A DNA stretch of 64,000 bases from Hymenobacter chitinivorans DSM 11115 (lineage in GTDB: Bacteria; Bacteroidota; Bacteroidia; Cytophagales; Hymenobacteraceae): contig NZ_PGFA01000001.1 of assembly GCF_002797555.1 (NCBI RefSeq), positions 1,736,001 to 1,800,000 of the forward strand, in the 5' to 3' direction. Shown here one piece after another: positions 8,472-15,014 of this stretch. The translations under genes were made by a program, and so were the position numbers. Every line of letters starts with the position of its first letter. The first letter of the stretch is position 1. Under the pieces are notes generated by a model. That model saw nothing but the letters and a program-made list of their open reading frames with translations, searched no databases and was not told the origin of the DNA.

Positions 8472-9071
8472 TTACTCGCCCACGTATTCCAGGACAATTC
8501 GTTCGAAGCCCGCATCCGGCTCCGTGGGCTCCATGTACTGGGCGTTGTCAAACCCAATCAGGCATTTCCCTTGCGCCAGCTCCTGGGTGATAAGGACGTT
8601 GAGCTGCTCCGTACTCACCGGGCTCAGCCCATAATAATCGAATACCACGGCCTCGTGCCGGGCCAGCAGGGCCAGCGTAACGGCCATGCGCTGCCGGCCG
8701 AGCCCAATCGAGCCCCACCGGCCGGCCGGGGGAATGCTCAGCCTCCGCAGAACCTCGTCGGCCTGCGGGTACGATACCTGGCATTTGCGGTGCAGATACG
8801 TGCGCAGGGAGATGGGAAAAAGCAACGACTCCCAGAACGTCAGGGGAAAGTTGCGGGCATAGGGTAGGGGGTCGGCCAGAGCGAGGCCGGCCCCTGCTCT
8901 CTGGCCCCGCAGCAGCGCGATGAGCTCCAGGGCCAGATCAGCGCCGAGCGGCTCGTTGAGGACCGAAAAATTGGGCACGTATATGCGGATGCACTTGCCG
9001 GGAGTAAGCTTGAACGGGGGCAGCCGAAAGCCGCTGACGACGATACCCGTATTATGTACCAGGTGCTGCAT
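8472..9071 (-). CDS. Degenerate ABC-ATPase-like protein lacking a Walker A motif
   Basis: The 199-residue product (ATG at 9071; a GTG 12 codons upstream is possible) has the outline of an ABC ATP-binding domain without its catalytic parts. The region TPGKCIRIYVPNFSVLNEP sits where the Walker A loop should be but has no GxxGxGK(S/T). The segment IGLGRQRMAVTLALLARHEAVVFDYYG mirrors the signature helix and Walker B (LSGGQRQR...LLDEP) with the catalytic Glu replaced by Tyr, and no H-loop histidine is evident. It is therefore likely to be non-hydrolytic. No permease gene adjoins. The assignment is an inference from pattern; a gliding or polysaccharide ABC paralogue that has drifted is one possibility. 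Confidence 0.5.
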   Translation of the reverse strand: MQHLVHNTGIVVSGFRLPPFKLTPGKCIRIYVPNFSVLNEPLGADLALELIALLRGQRAGAGLALADPLPYARNFPLTFWESLLFPISLRTYLHRKCQVSYPQADEVLRRLSIPPAGRWGSIGLGRQRMAVTLALLARHEAVVFDYYGLSPVSTEQLNVLITQELAQGKCLIGFDNAQYMEPTEPDAGFERIVLEYVGE

Positions 9072-9310
9072 GGCTGGGCGGTAGGTAGAGCGTGTGTTCG
9101 GGCCCACCTACCAGGCCCAACGCCGCCGGGGCCGTTTCCGTGTCTTCCACGCAATTGAGTCCGCCGCCAGAACTCCTGCGTTGCCGCTTCCCGGCATGGG
9201 TTAGAGCTCTGTTTCAGTGGGCGTAACAAGCTCATCGTCTGCGAATCCCGACCATATCCTCCCCAAGTAGCCGCCGTTAAAAGGGGCGTAGAACTATACC
9301 GGGGGGAGCT

Positions 9311-10558
9311 ATGGAAGCGCAAGGGCGGAGTGTGAAAGGCCTCGACTGGGTGAGCCTGCTGATGGCCGATGTCAAGGACGGGGTGGGGGTCTACCTGTCG
9401 GTTTTTCTGCTGACGGTGCGCCGCTGGGAGCCCGACGAAATCGGTATCGTCATTGCCGCGCCCGGCATCGTGGGCATCCTGGTGCAGGCCCCCGCCGGCG
9501 CCCTCATCGACCGGACCACCTACAAGCGGTGGCTGCTGGTGGGGGCTTCTCTCATCATTGCCGCCTGCTGCCTGGTGGTGGTGCTCAGCACGGGCTTTAC
9601 CCCCATCCTCGTTTCCCAGCTGGTGGTGGGCCTCACCCAGTCGGTGTACGCGCCCTGCGTGGCGGCCATTACCCTGGGCATCGTGGGCCACTCGCTGCTT
9701 GCCCAGCGCATCGGGCGCAACGAGAGCTGCAACCACCTGGGCAACATGCTGGCCGCCATTGCCGCGGGCCTCATCGGGCGGTTTATTTCCTACGAGGGCA
9801 TCTTCTACTTCTCCATTGCCCAGTGCCTGGCCCTGGTGGCGGCCGTGTTCATCATCCGCGAGCAGGACATTGACCACTGCCTGGCCCGGGGCGCCGAAAA
9901 AGACGAAAAAGAAGCCGATGCGGCCGGGGTCAAAACGCTGCTCTCGAACCGGAAAATCCTGGTCTTTACGGTGGCTATGGCTTTATTTCATTTGGCCAAC
10001 GGGGCCATGCTGCCGCTGGTAGGCCAGAAAATGGGCCTCGTCGACCCCCAGAACTCGTCCCTGTACCTGTCGGCGGCCATCATCATTGCCCAGGGCGTGA
10101 TGGTGTTCGTGGCCAACTACGCGGGCCGGGCCGCCGAAAACGGCCGCAAGAAAGTGCTGGTGCTGGCCTATCTGCTGCTGCCGGTGCGGGCCCTGCTCTT
10201 CGCCTTTATCGACAACCCCTACGCCCTGACCGCCATCCAGCTGCTCGACGGCATCGGGGCCGGCCTGTTCGGGGTGCTCAGCATCCTGATGATTGCCGAC
10301 CTGAGCAAGGGCACCGGCCGCTTCAACCTGCTGCAGGGCGTGGTGTACTCGGCCATCGGGCTGGCCGCGGCCCTGAGCAGCATCCTGGGGGGCTTCGTAG
10401 TCAAGCACTTTGGCTACCCCATCGGCTTTGCTTCCCTGGCCGCCATTGGCGGGCTGGGCCTGCTGTTCTACTGGTTTTTCGTGCCCGAAACCAAGGACAG
10501 CAGCACCGACCAGGAAATAGAAGCCGTGGAAGCCCACGCCAGTGCCGTGCCGCAGTAG
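9311..10558 (+). CDS. MFS transporter
   Basis: The 415-residue product has about twelve hydrophobic segments in two halves separated by a charged loop (around residues 190-215, EQDIDHCLARGAEKDEKEAD). The loop after TM2 carries the MFS signature-like sequence GALIDRTTYKRWL. The start codon is preceded by a strong purine-rich Shine-Dalgarno (GGGGGGAG, 9301-9308), unusual in this window. The substrate is not evident; the overall pattern is similar to multidrug or sugar-efflux-type MFS proteins. It is a monocistronic gene, with a 42-bp tandem array starting 59 bases after the stop. Confidence 0.88.
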   Translation: MEAQGRSVKGLDWVSLLMADVKDGVGVYLSVFLLTVRRWEPDEIGIVIAAPGIVGILVQAPAGALIDRTTYKRWLLVGASLIIAACCLVVVLSTGFTPILVSQLVVGLTQSVYAPCVAAITLGIVGHSLLAQRIGRNESCNHLGNMLAAIAAGLIGRFISYEGIFYFSIAQCLALVAAVFIIREQDIDHCLARGAEKDEKEADAAGVKTLLSNRKILVFTVAMALFHLANGAMLPLVGQKMGLVDPQNSSLYLSAAIIIAQGVMVFVANYAGRAAENGRKKVLVLAYLLLPVRALLFAFIDNPYALTAIQLLDGIGAGLFGVLSILMIADLSKGTGRFNLLQGVVYSAIGLAAALSSILGGFVVKHFGYPIGFASLAAIGGLGLLFYWFFVPETKDSSTDQEIEAVEAHASAVPQ

Positions 10559-10616
10559 CGGAAGGCCCCCGCCCCGGTTTTCGGAAAGCCCGGACCCAAC
10601 CCAAGGAAATACCCCG

Positions 10617-10940
10617 GAAAACCGCGGTGGGCCTTCCAGGAGTCGGAATAAGGCTCTTCAAAACCTCGAAAGACCATCCAGAACTCTGCCAGACCCTCCC
10701 GAAAACTTCGGTGGCCTCTCCAGAACTCTGCTAGGCCCTCCCGAAAACTCCGGCCGGCCTTCCAGAACTCTGCCAGGCCCTCATGAAAACTTCGGTGGGC
10801 CTTCCAGAACTCTGCCGGGCCTTCGTGAAAACTTTGGTGGGTATTTCAGAACTCTGGAGAGTGCCCGTGAAAACTTCGGTGGCATCTCCAGAACTCTGCC
10901 AGGTCCTGCCGAAAACCTGGCAGAGCTAGACAGGGCCCGG
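10617..10940. repeat. Tandem array 1: about 7.7 copies of a 42-bp unit
   Basis: The hexamer GAAAAC (or one-base variant CAAAAC) starts at 10617, 10659, 10701, 10743, 10785, 10827, 10869 and 10911, exactly every 42 bases with no indel. The unit begins GAAAACTTCGGTGGGCCTTC and continues CAGAACTCTGCCAGGCCCTCCC-like; GGGCC...GGCCC within a unit can form a small hairpin. Because 42 is divisible by 3, long open frames cross the array, but their translations are 14-residue low-complexity repeats without a credible start, so I treat it as non-coding. There are no unique spacers, so it is not a CRISPR array. It fills most of the 10559-11055 gap. Confidence 0.93.
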
Positions 10941-11055
10941 GGTACTGTCAAACCACTGCGCCGGCGCCCAACTACCCGTAAGCAATGGCCGCGCCGGATA
11001 ACCACCGCGGGGCTGCTTGCGTACCAAAGGGCTCCACCATCTTCCCTTGTCAATC

Positions 11056-11292
11056 ATGAGCATATTCGGTTCTGACCGCCCGAGCGGTACTATGGGAGGC
11101 CTGCTGTCGGGCCTGTTTCGCACTTTTGGCGGCGGCAACCCGGCCGCCGGTACGTATGGCACTGCCGCCCGCCCCGCGGGCATGGGCCGTAAGCTAGCCA
11201 CCGGCGCCCTGCTGGCTGCCGGCGCGGCTTACCTCTACAACCGCAACAAGAACAAAGGCACCTCGGTACCCAGCTTCACCCCGAACCTGTAA
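11056..11292 (+). CDS. Small glycine/alanine-rich protein of unknown function
   Basis: I do not recognise this 78-residue protein. It starts MSIFGSDRPSGTMGG, has a Gly-rich middle (LFRTFGGGNPAAGTYGTAARPAG) and a single short hydrophobic helix LATGALLAAGAAYLYN near the C-terminus, so it may be membrane-associated. An in-frame upstream start at 11017 is possible, but the ATG at 11056 gives the cleanest product. It is followed directly by a strong terminator, which supports it being a real transcript end. Confidence 0.55.
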   Translation: MSIFGSDRPSGTMGGLLSGLFRTFGGGNPAAGTYGTAARPAGMGRKLATGALLAAGAAYLYNRNKNKGTSVPSFTPNL

Positions 11293-11312
11293 GCCCTAGC
11301 CTGCCACCACGT

Positions 11313-11356
11313 AAAAGCCCCACCGCCGGCCCTTAGGAGCCGATGGTGGGGCTTTT
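11313..11356. terminator. Intrinsic terminator, probably bidirectional
   Basis: AAAAGCCCCACC (11313-11324) pairs with GGTGGGGCTTTT (11345-11356), with A and T tracts on either side. It lies between the small + strand gene and the convergent acyltransferase gene, so it can serve both. Confidence 0.88.
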
Positions 11357-11414
11357 GGTATTCTGGAATTTGGTAGCAGAGCATCCCTCTGCCGCCTCTG
11401 GGCAGCGGTAAGAC

Positions 11415-12566
11415 CTACGCGGCGCGACGTTCCATAAACCGGGTTTTCAGCCAGCGCCGCACCGGCTCATCGTACAGCTTCAAGCTGGCGTAGGCCAGCC
11501 CCACGGCCGTAACAAAAACCAGCACCGCCACCAGCACGGCCTGGCCCAACGGAGGTTTGTGCGCCACTACCCAGCCGGTATAGATGTAAATGAGCGGGAA
11601 GTGGGTCATGTAGATAGGGTAGGAAATGTCGCCCAGGAACTTGCAGAGCCGGGCCGACCGGGCGCCGGCAATCTGCCCGCTGGCCCCGAGCCATACGATG
11701 AGGGGAAACACCACCACGATGCTCAGCGAGTCGTAAAGGCCGTTGAGCCACACCTGCTCGGCCCCGCCCACCCGGGGAAAGGCCAACACCAGCAACAGCA
11801 AGCCGCTGCACAGCAGGAACACCGACGTAAACCGGGCCAGCGGAGCCACCCGGGAGAGCAGCAGCCCGGCAAAAAACGGGAACAATACCCGGCTGAAGCC
11901 GATGCGCAGCTGCTCGGGGTCCAGGGACCAGCCCCCGATAACGTCGCCGGCCTGGCTGGTCACGGCCAGGTGAATCAGGGCGGCGCCGGCCAGGGCCACC
12001 AGGATGCCCAGGGCGGTGTTGGAGAACTTGCGCACGCCCAGGGCATAAAGCAGGTTGGCCACGTACTCGTAAAACAACGACCAGCCCGGCCCGTTGAGCG
12101 GGTGCATCTCGTGCCAGCCCCGAATGTCCAGCGACACCGGCAGGGGCAGCAGGGTAAAGCCCACGAGCATCACCAGCAGCATCTTCCAAACCGGTACCCC
12201 GGCTATACCGGGCCACACCGGCGAGGCCTGAAAGTAAAAGCACAGGGCCCCGACCACCATGCCCAGCACCACCATGGGCTGCAGGCGCACCAGCCGCGCG
12301 CGGAAGAATTCCTTGAGCGTCATCCGGCCCCACCGGTCGTCGTAGGCGTAGCCAATAACGAAGCCCGAGAGCAGAAAGAAAAAATCCACGGCCAGGTAGC
12401 CGTGGTTGATGACCTGGTCGAGGTGGCTGGTGGCGTGGGGCTCACAGAGGTGAAAGGCCACCACCGTGAGGGCCGCCACCCCCCGCAGGCCGTCGAGGAT
12501 GGCGTAGTGGGGCTTGGTGCCGAGGGGCGTGACGGGTGCGGCCGTAAGAACGGGGGAAGATTCCAT
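11415..12566 (-). CDS. Acyltransferase family 3 membrane protein (OafA/YrhL type)
   Basis: The 383-residue product, starting at the ATG at 12566 (MESSPVLTAAP), is a ten-helix membrane acyltransferase of the AT3 family. The hallmark DGLRGVAALTVVAFHL sits at about residues 24-39 with the conserved His, followed by the SGFVIGY and FFRARLVRLQP motifs typical of OafA, and the usual YPIYMTHFPLIY motif lies near the C-terminus. Family members O-acetylate or O-succinylate cell-surface sugars, exopolysaccharide or antibiotics. There are no partner genes, so the acceptor is unknown. The ORF extends further upstream to 12725, but this part overlaps a tandem repeat and has no family similarity. Confidence 0.92.
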   Translation of the reverse strand: MESSPVLTAAPVTPLGTKPHYAILDGLRGVAALTVVAFHLCEPHATSHLDQVINHGYLAVDFFFLLSGFVIGYAYDDRWGRMTLKEFFRARLVRLQPMVVLGMVVGALCFYFQASPVWPGIAGVPVWKMLLVMLVGFTLLPLPVSLDIRGWHEMHPLNGPGWSLFYEYVANLLYALGVRKFSNTALGILVALAGAALIHLAVTSQAGDVIGGWSLDPEQLRIGFSRVLFPFFAGLLLSRVAPLARFTSVFLLCSGLLLLVLAFPRVGGAEQVWLNGLYDSLSIVVVFPLIVWLGASGQIAGARSARLCKFLGDISYPIYMTHFPLIYIYTGWVVAHKPPLGQAVLVAVLVFVTAVGLAYASLKLYDEPVRRWLKTRFMERRAA

Positions 12567-12934
12567 AGTAGCGGGGTAACGGATACGTACTGAAGGCAAT
12601 ACAACGACACGAATCTTCCTCGGGCTGGCTAAAGTACCAGTCTGCCTACTAGCAGACAATAAGTGGCCCCGCGCTTTTACCAAAACCCCACACAACGTTT
12701 CCCGGCTACCCCGCGCTTTCCGCAACGACCCAGGAAATGTTTCCCAGATACCCCGACGTTTGGCGAAGTACCCGCGAAACGTTTCCCGAGCGGGGTGCTG
12801 TTTTTCCGATAACCAACATAAGCTTACCCGAATACCCCGACGTTTTTCGGAGTACCCGGGTAAGCTAAAGTAGCCCGGCGGGCTTCAGGTAGGGCGGTGC
12901 GGCACCGGGTAGTCAGTGCCCGACCTTGCGGCAC
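12567..12934. other. Intergenic region upstream of acyltransferase, holding array 2
   Basis: The gap contains the 42-bp array listed separately (12655-12864). The remaining short flanks on each side would have to hold the acyltransferase promoter (12567-12654) and the end of the VOC transcript (12865-12934). I see no gene or terminator in them. Confidence 0.5.
12655..12864. repeat. Tandem array 2: five degenerate copies of a 42-bp unit
   Basis: GTTTCCC begins at 12697, 12739 and 12781. The internal word TACCCCG recurs with the same phase at 12707, 12749 and 12833 (the last being two periods on), and CCCCGCGCTTT recurs at 12667 and 12709. This fixes a 42-bp period over five units, the third being the most diverged. 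Unit junctions read GAAACGTTTCCC, a near-palindrome. No credible protein is encoded. Confidence 0.85.
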
Positions 12935-13336
12935 TTACCCGTCGTAGCGCTGCCGGGCTTCGGGGGTAACGGGGGCGAAGAAGTTGACCAGGTTACCGTC
13001 CGGGTCGAGGAAAAGCAGGGAGCGGTTGCCCCAGGGCATGGTTGTGGGCGCCTGCACCAGGGCCTCGCCAAGCATGGGCGCCAGGCGCTGGTAGTCGGCG
13101 TCCACGTCGGCGACCCGGAATTCGAGGATGGCCGAGTGGTTATGGGCGGCACGGACCACGTGCTGACCGCCAAATTGCAGAGTGCGCGTGCTGCCGATGC
13201 CCAGCGTGGCGGTGGGCGTCTGGAGCTCGGCAAAGTCTTCGGTGTACTGCCGCACGGGCAGCCCGCTGATTTGCTCGTAGAACTGTACCAGGCGGGGCAG
13301 GTCGTTGGTAATTACGCGGATGGAGTCGAATTTCAT
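12935..13336 (-). CDS. VOC family protein (glyoxalase/bleomycin resistance/dioxygenase fold)
   Basis: The 133-residue product has the two beta-alpha-beta-beta-beta modules of the vicinal-oxygen-chelate fold: MKFDSIRVITNDLPRLVQFYEQISG at the start and AILEFRVADVDADYQRLAPMLGEAL followed by WGNRSLLFLDPDGNLVNFF in the second half. The terminal DPDGN(L)xxF motif is the classic family signature. Members are metal-dependent lyases, dioxygenases or drug-binding resistance proteins. The Glu in the LLFLDPDG region is replaced, so the metal site may be incomplete. It lies 92 bases downstream of, and in line with, the WYL-type regulator gene, and is its most likely target. Confidence 0.88.
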   Translation of the reverse strand: MKFDSIRVITNDLPRLVQFYEQISGLPVRQYTEDFAELQTPTATLGIGSTRTLQFGGQHVVRAAHNHSAILEFRVADVDADYQRLAPMLGEALVQAPTTMPWGNRSLLFLDPDGNLVNFFAPVTPEARQRYDG

Positions 13337-13428
13337 GGGGGTATTCGGTAAAAAGTGAATGATGCCCCAAAGCTCCGCCCGCCCACTGACAACCCTATGG
13401 CAGTCCGAATTCCGCCCCGAAAAAATAA

Positions 13429-14124
13429 TTACGGCACGTAGGGCAGGTTCAGGCCGGCAATGTACTCGGTGAGCAGGAGGTGGTCGGACTTGGTAAAGGG
13501 CCGGGTGGTGGCGGTGAGCTGCCGGATGCGGGCCACTTTAAAGTCGCGGTAGTCCTGCCGCAGCTGGCACCAGCCAATCAGGTGCCAGGCCAGGTTGTAA
13601 AACGCCAGCCCGATGGGCTCCACCAGGCGCCGGCTGCTCTGTCCGGCTTTGTCGCAGTACTCCATGTCAATCACCCGCCGGTCGGCCAGCGCCGACTGCA
13701 ACGCGGCCAGGTAGTCGGCCGGGCCGCGGAAGTACTCGGGCAGGTGCATTTTGATGCGGCTCGTAAACTGTTCGAGCCGGTCCCGGTCCCGCTCGCGCAG
13801 GGCGGCTTTCACCTTGGTCAGGGCCGCCGAGTACTGGGCCTGAATGGAGGCGTCGGCCAGGGTGGCGGCAATGGTTTCGAGCAGGACCAGGGCGTTGGCT
13901 TCCTCGGGGGTAAAGGACACCGGCGGCAGGAAGTAGCCCTGCACCAGAAAGTAGCCCTTGTGTTGCTCAAAGCTCACCGGAATACCCTGCTCGCCCAGGG
14001 CCTTAATGTCGCGGTACACCGTGCGCACACTGATACCAAACTGCTCGGCCAGCTGCTCGGCCGGCACGTACTTTTTGGCTTGCAGCAGGGTGGTAATACC
14101 AAAGAGGCGGTCAATGCGGTTCAT
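13429..14124 (-). CDS. YafY/DeoR-type HTH transcriptional regulator with WYL domain
   Basis: From the ATG at 14124 (MNRIDRLFGITTLLQAKKYV) the product has 231 residues. An HTH_11/DeoR winged helix occupies residues 1-60 (LAEQFGISVRTVYRDIKALGEQG is the recognition region) and a WYL ligand-sensing domain lies in the C-terminal half (SALADRRVIDMEYCDK, PIGLAFYNLAWHLIGWC, with the family W-Y-L positions). Such regulators commonly control the adjacent gene, often a VOC or DinB protein, in response to small molecules or nucleic acids. The VOC gene follows in the same orientation. An upstream GTG in the ORF would add 15 residues of no family similarity. Confidence 0.92.
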   Translation of the reverse strand: MNRIDRLFGITTLLQAKKYVPAEQLAEQFGISVRTVYRDIKALGEQGIPVSFEQHKGYFLVQGYFLPPVSFTPEEANALVLLETIAATLADASIQAQYSAALTKVKAALRERDRDRLEQFTSRIKMHLPEYFRGPADYLAALQSALADRRVIDMEYCDKAGQSSRRLVEPIGLAFYNLAWHLIGWCQLRQDYRDFKVARIRQLTATTRPFTKSDHLLLTEYIAGLNLPYVP

Positions 14125-14635
14125 AGCGGGGGCAGGGGCACACCCCGGGTTCAGGGTGCCAAGGCGCAAAAGTAAGCAGGACCTTTCGACCCCCGAGCCC
14201 CAGCTATTCCCAGCCCGCCTTTAATACAGCAGGGGAGGTGCGCCCTCATCGTAGGGCTGGCCCCAGGTTTCGCGGCAGGCTGCGCCACCCATTCCGGAGC
14301 CCCCGAAGTTTCCAGGTCAGCCCAGCACACCTGTTCCGGACCACCCTAACTTTCTCGGATGCCCCAGAACAGGTGTGCTAGGCCATCCTAACTTTCTAGG
14401 TCGGTCCGGAACACCTGTGCCGGGGCACCCGAAGTTTCTCGACCGGTCCGGGACAAGTGTAGTGAGGCATCCGAAGTTTCTAGGCCGGTCTGGAAAGACT
14501 GTAGCGGACCACCCTGACTTTCTCGGGTGCCCCGCTACACTTGTGGCGAAGGATGCCAGGTTTCTCGGGTATTCCCTCATTGGCGTGGGCTGCCAAACGC
14601 GCGCCGGTGAGGGCTATGCAGATGAGTAGCTGCTA
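14125..14635. other. Intergenic region holding array 3
   Basis: Between the regulator start and the next gene the only structured feature is the 42-bp array (14305-14598). The segment 14125-14300 should contain the promoter of the regulator but shows no clear -33/-7 pair. Confidence 0.5.
14305..14598. repeat. Tandem array 3: seven copies of a 42-bp unit
   Basis: The anchor word (GAAGTTTC/TAACTTTC and relatives) begins at 14305, 14347, 14389, 14431, 14473, 14515 and 14557, exactly 42 bases apart. The unit reads GAAGTTTCTCGGCCGGTCCG followed by GAACACCTGTGCCGGGGCACCC-like sequence, and can be aligned with array 1 (GAAC.C.TG.CC.GG.C..CCCGAA). Both strands are open through it for 84-87 codons with 14-residue repeats, which I read as a by-product of the period. 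Confidence 0.9.
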
Positions 14636-14977
14636 TTACGGCTTGTGTCTGATTATATACTTTTCTTCACCATCGTGAATGGTATACGAATAGTTCTTAT
14701 CCCTATATTGAACATCAGCCACATGGTCATTGCTAATTCGGTGGAATGACTCCATGTCAATAGTGTTCAAGCCGTCGTTTACCCGCTGCAATTCGCTGCC
14801 ATCAAATTCATATTCAATGTGCGTTACATCCGTACCCTGGAACCGCACAAACCTCTTTTCTGAAAAGTGGGTGCTATAAAAAGGGGCTTTCAACTTAGTT
14901 GCATAGGCATAATCCAGCACATGAAATATCCATATACTAAATACGGCAGCAGCATATAATAAAAGGCCCTTTTTCAT
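14636..14977 (-). CDS. Small membrane-anchored protein of unknown function
   Basis: I do not recognise this 113-residue protein. It has an N-terminal signal anchor (MKKGLLLYAAAVFSIWIFHVL) and a polar, beta-rich extracytoplasmic part with many charged residues (DVTHIEYEFDGSELQRVND). Base composition is clearly AT-richer than its neighbours, which suggests recent acquisition or weak codon selection. It lies just downstream (38 bases) of the GH92 gene in the same direction. Confidence 0.6.
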   Translation of the reverse strand: MKKGLLLYAAAVFSIWIFHVLDYAYATKLKAPFYSTHFSEKRFVRFQGTDVTHIEYEFDGSELQRVNDGLNTIDMESFHRISNDHVADVQYRDKNYSYTIHDGEEKYIIRHKP

Positions 14978-15014
14978 TTCTCAATCATCCTTACCTACAA
15001 GTCTAAGCCATTTA

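Noticed and set aside
10542-11075. A 177-codon open frame crossing array 1 that encodes 14-residue repeats
   Set aside because: It is open only because the 42-bp period is a multiple of three. The product has no start signal or homology, and its beginning overlaps the MFS gene.
11493-12333. Large antisense frames under the acyltransferase, receptor, GH92 and other GC-rich genes
   Set aside because: High GC leaves long open frames on the opposite strand; their products have Gly/Ala/Arg/Pro-rich text and no domain signatures.
14317-14629. Open frames on both strands through array 3 (84 to 87 codons)
   Set aside because: Both strands are open at once because of the repeat unit and neither product looks like a protein.
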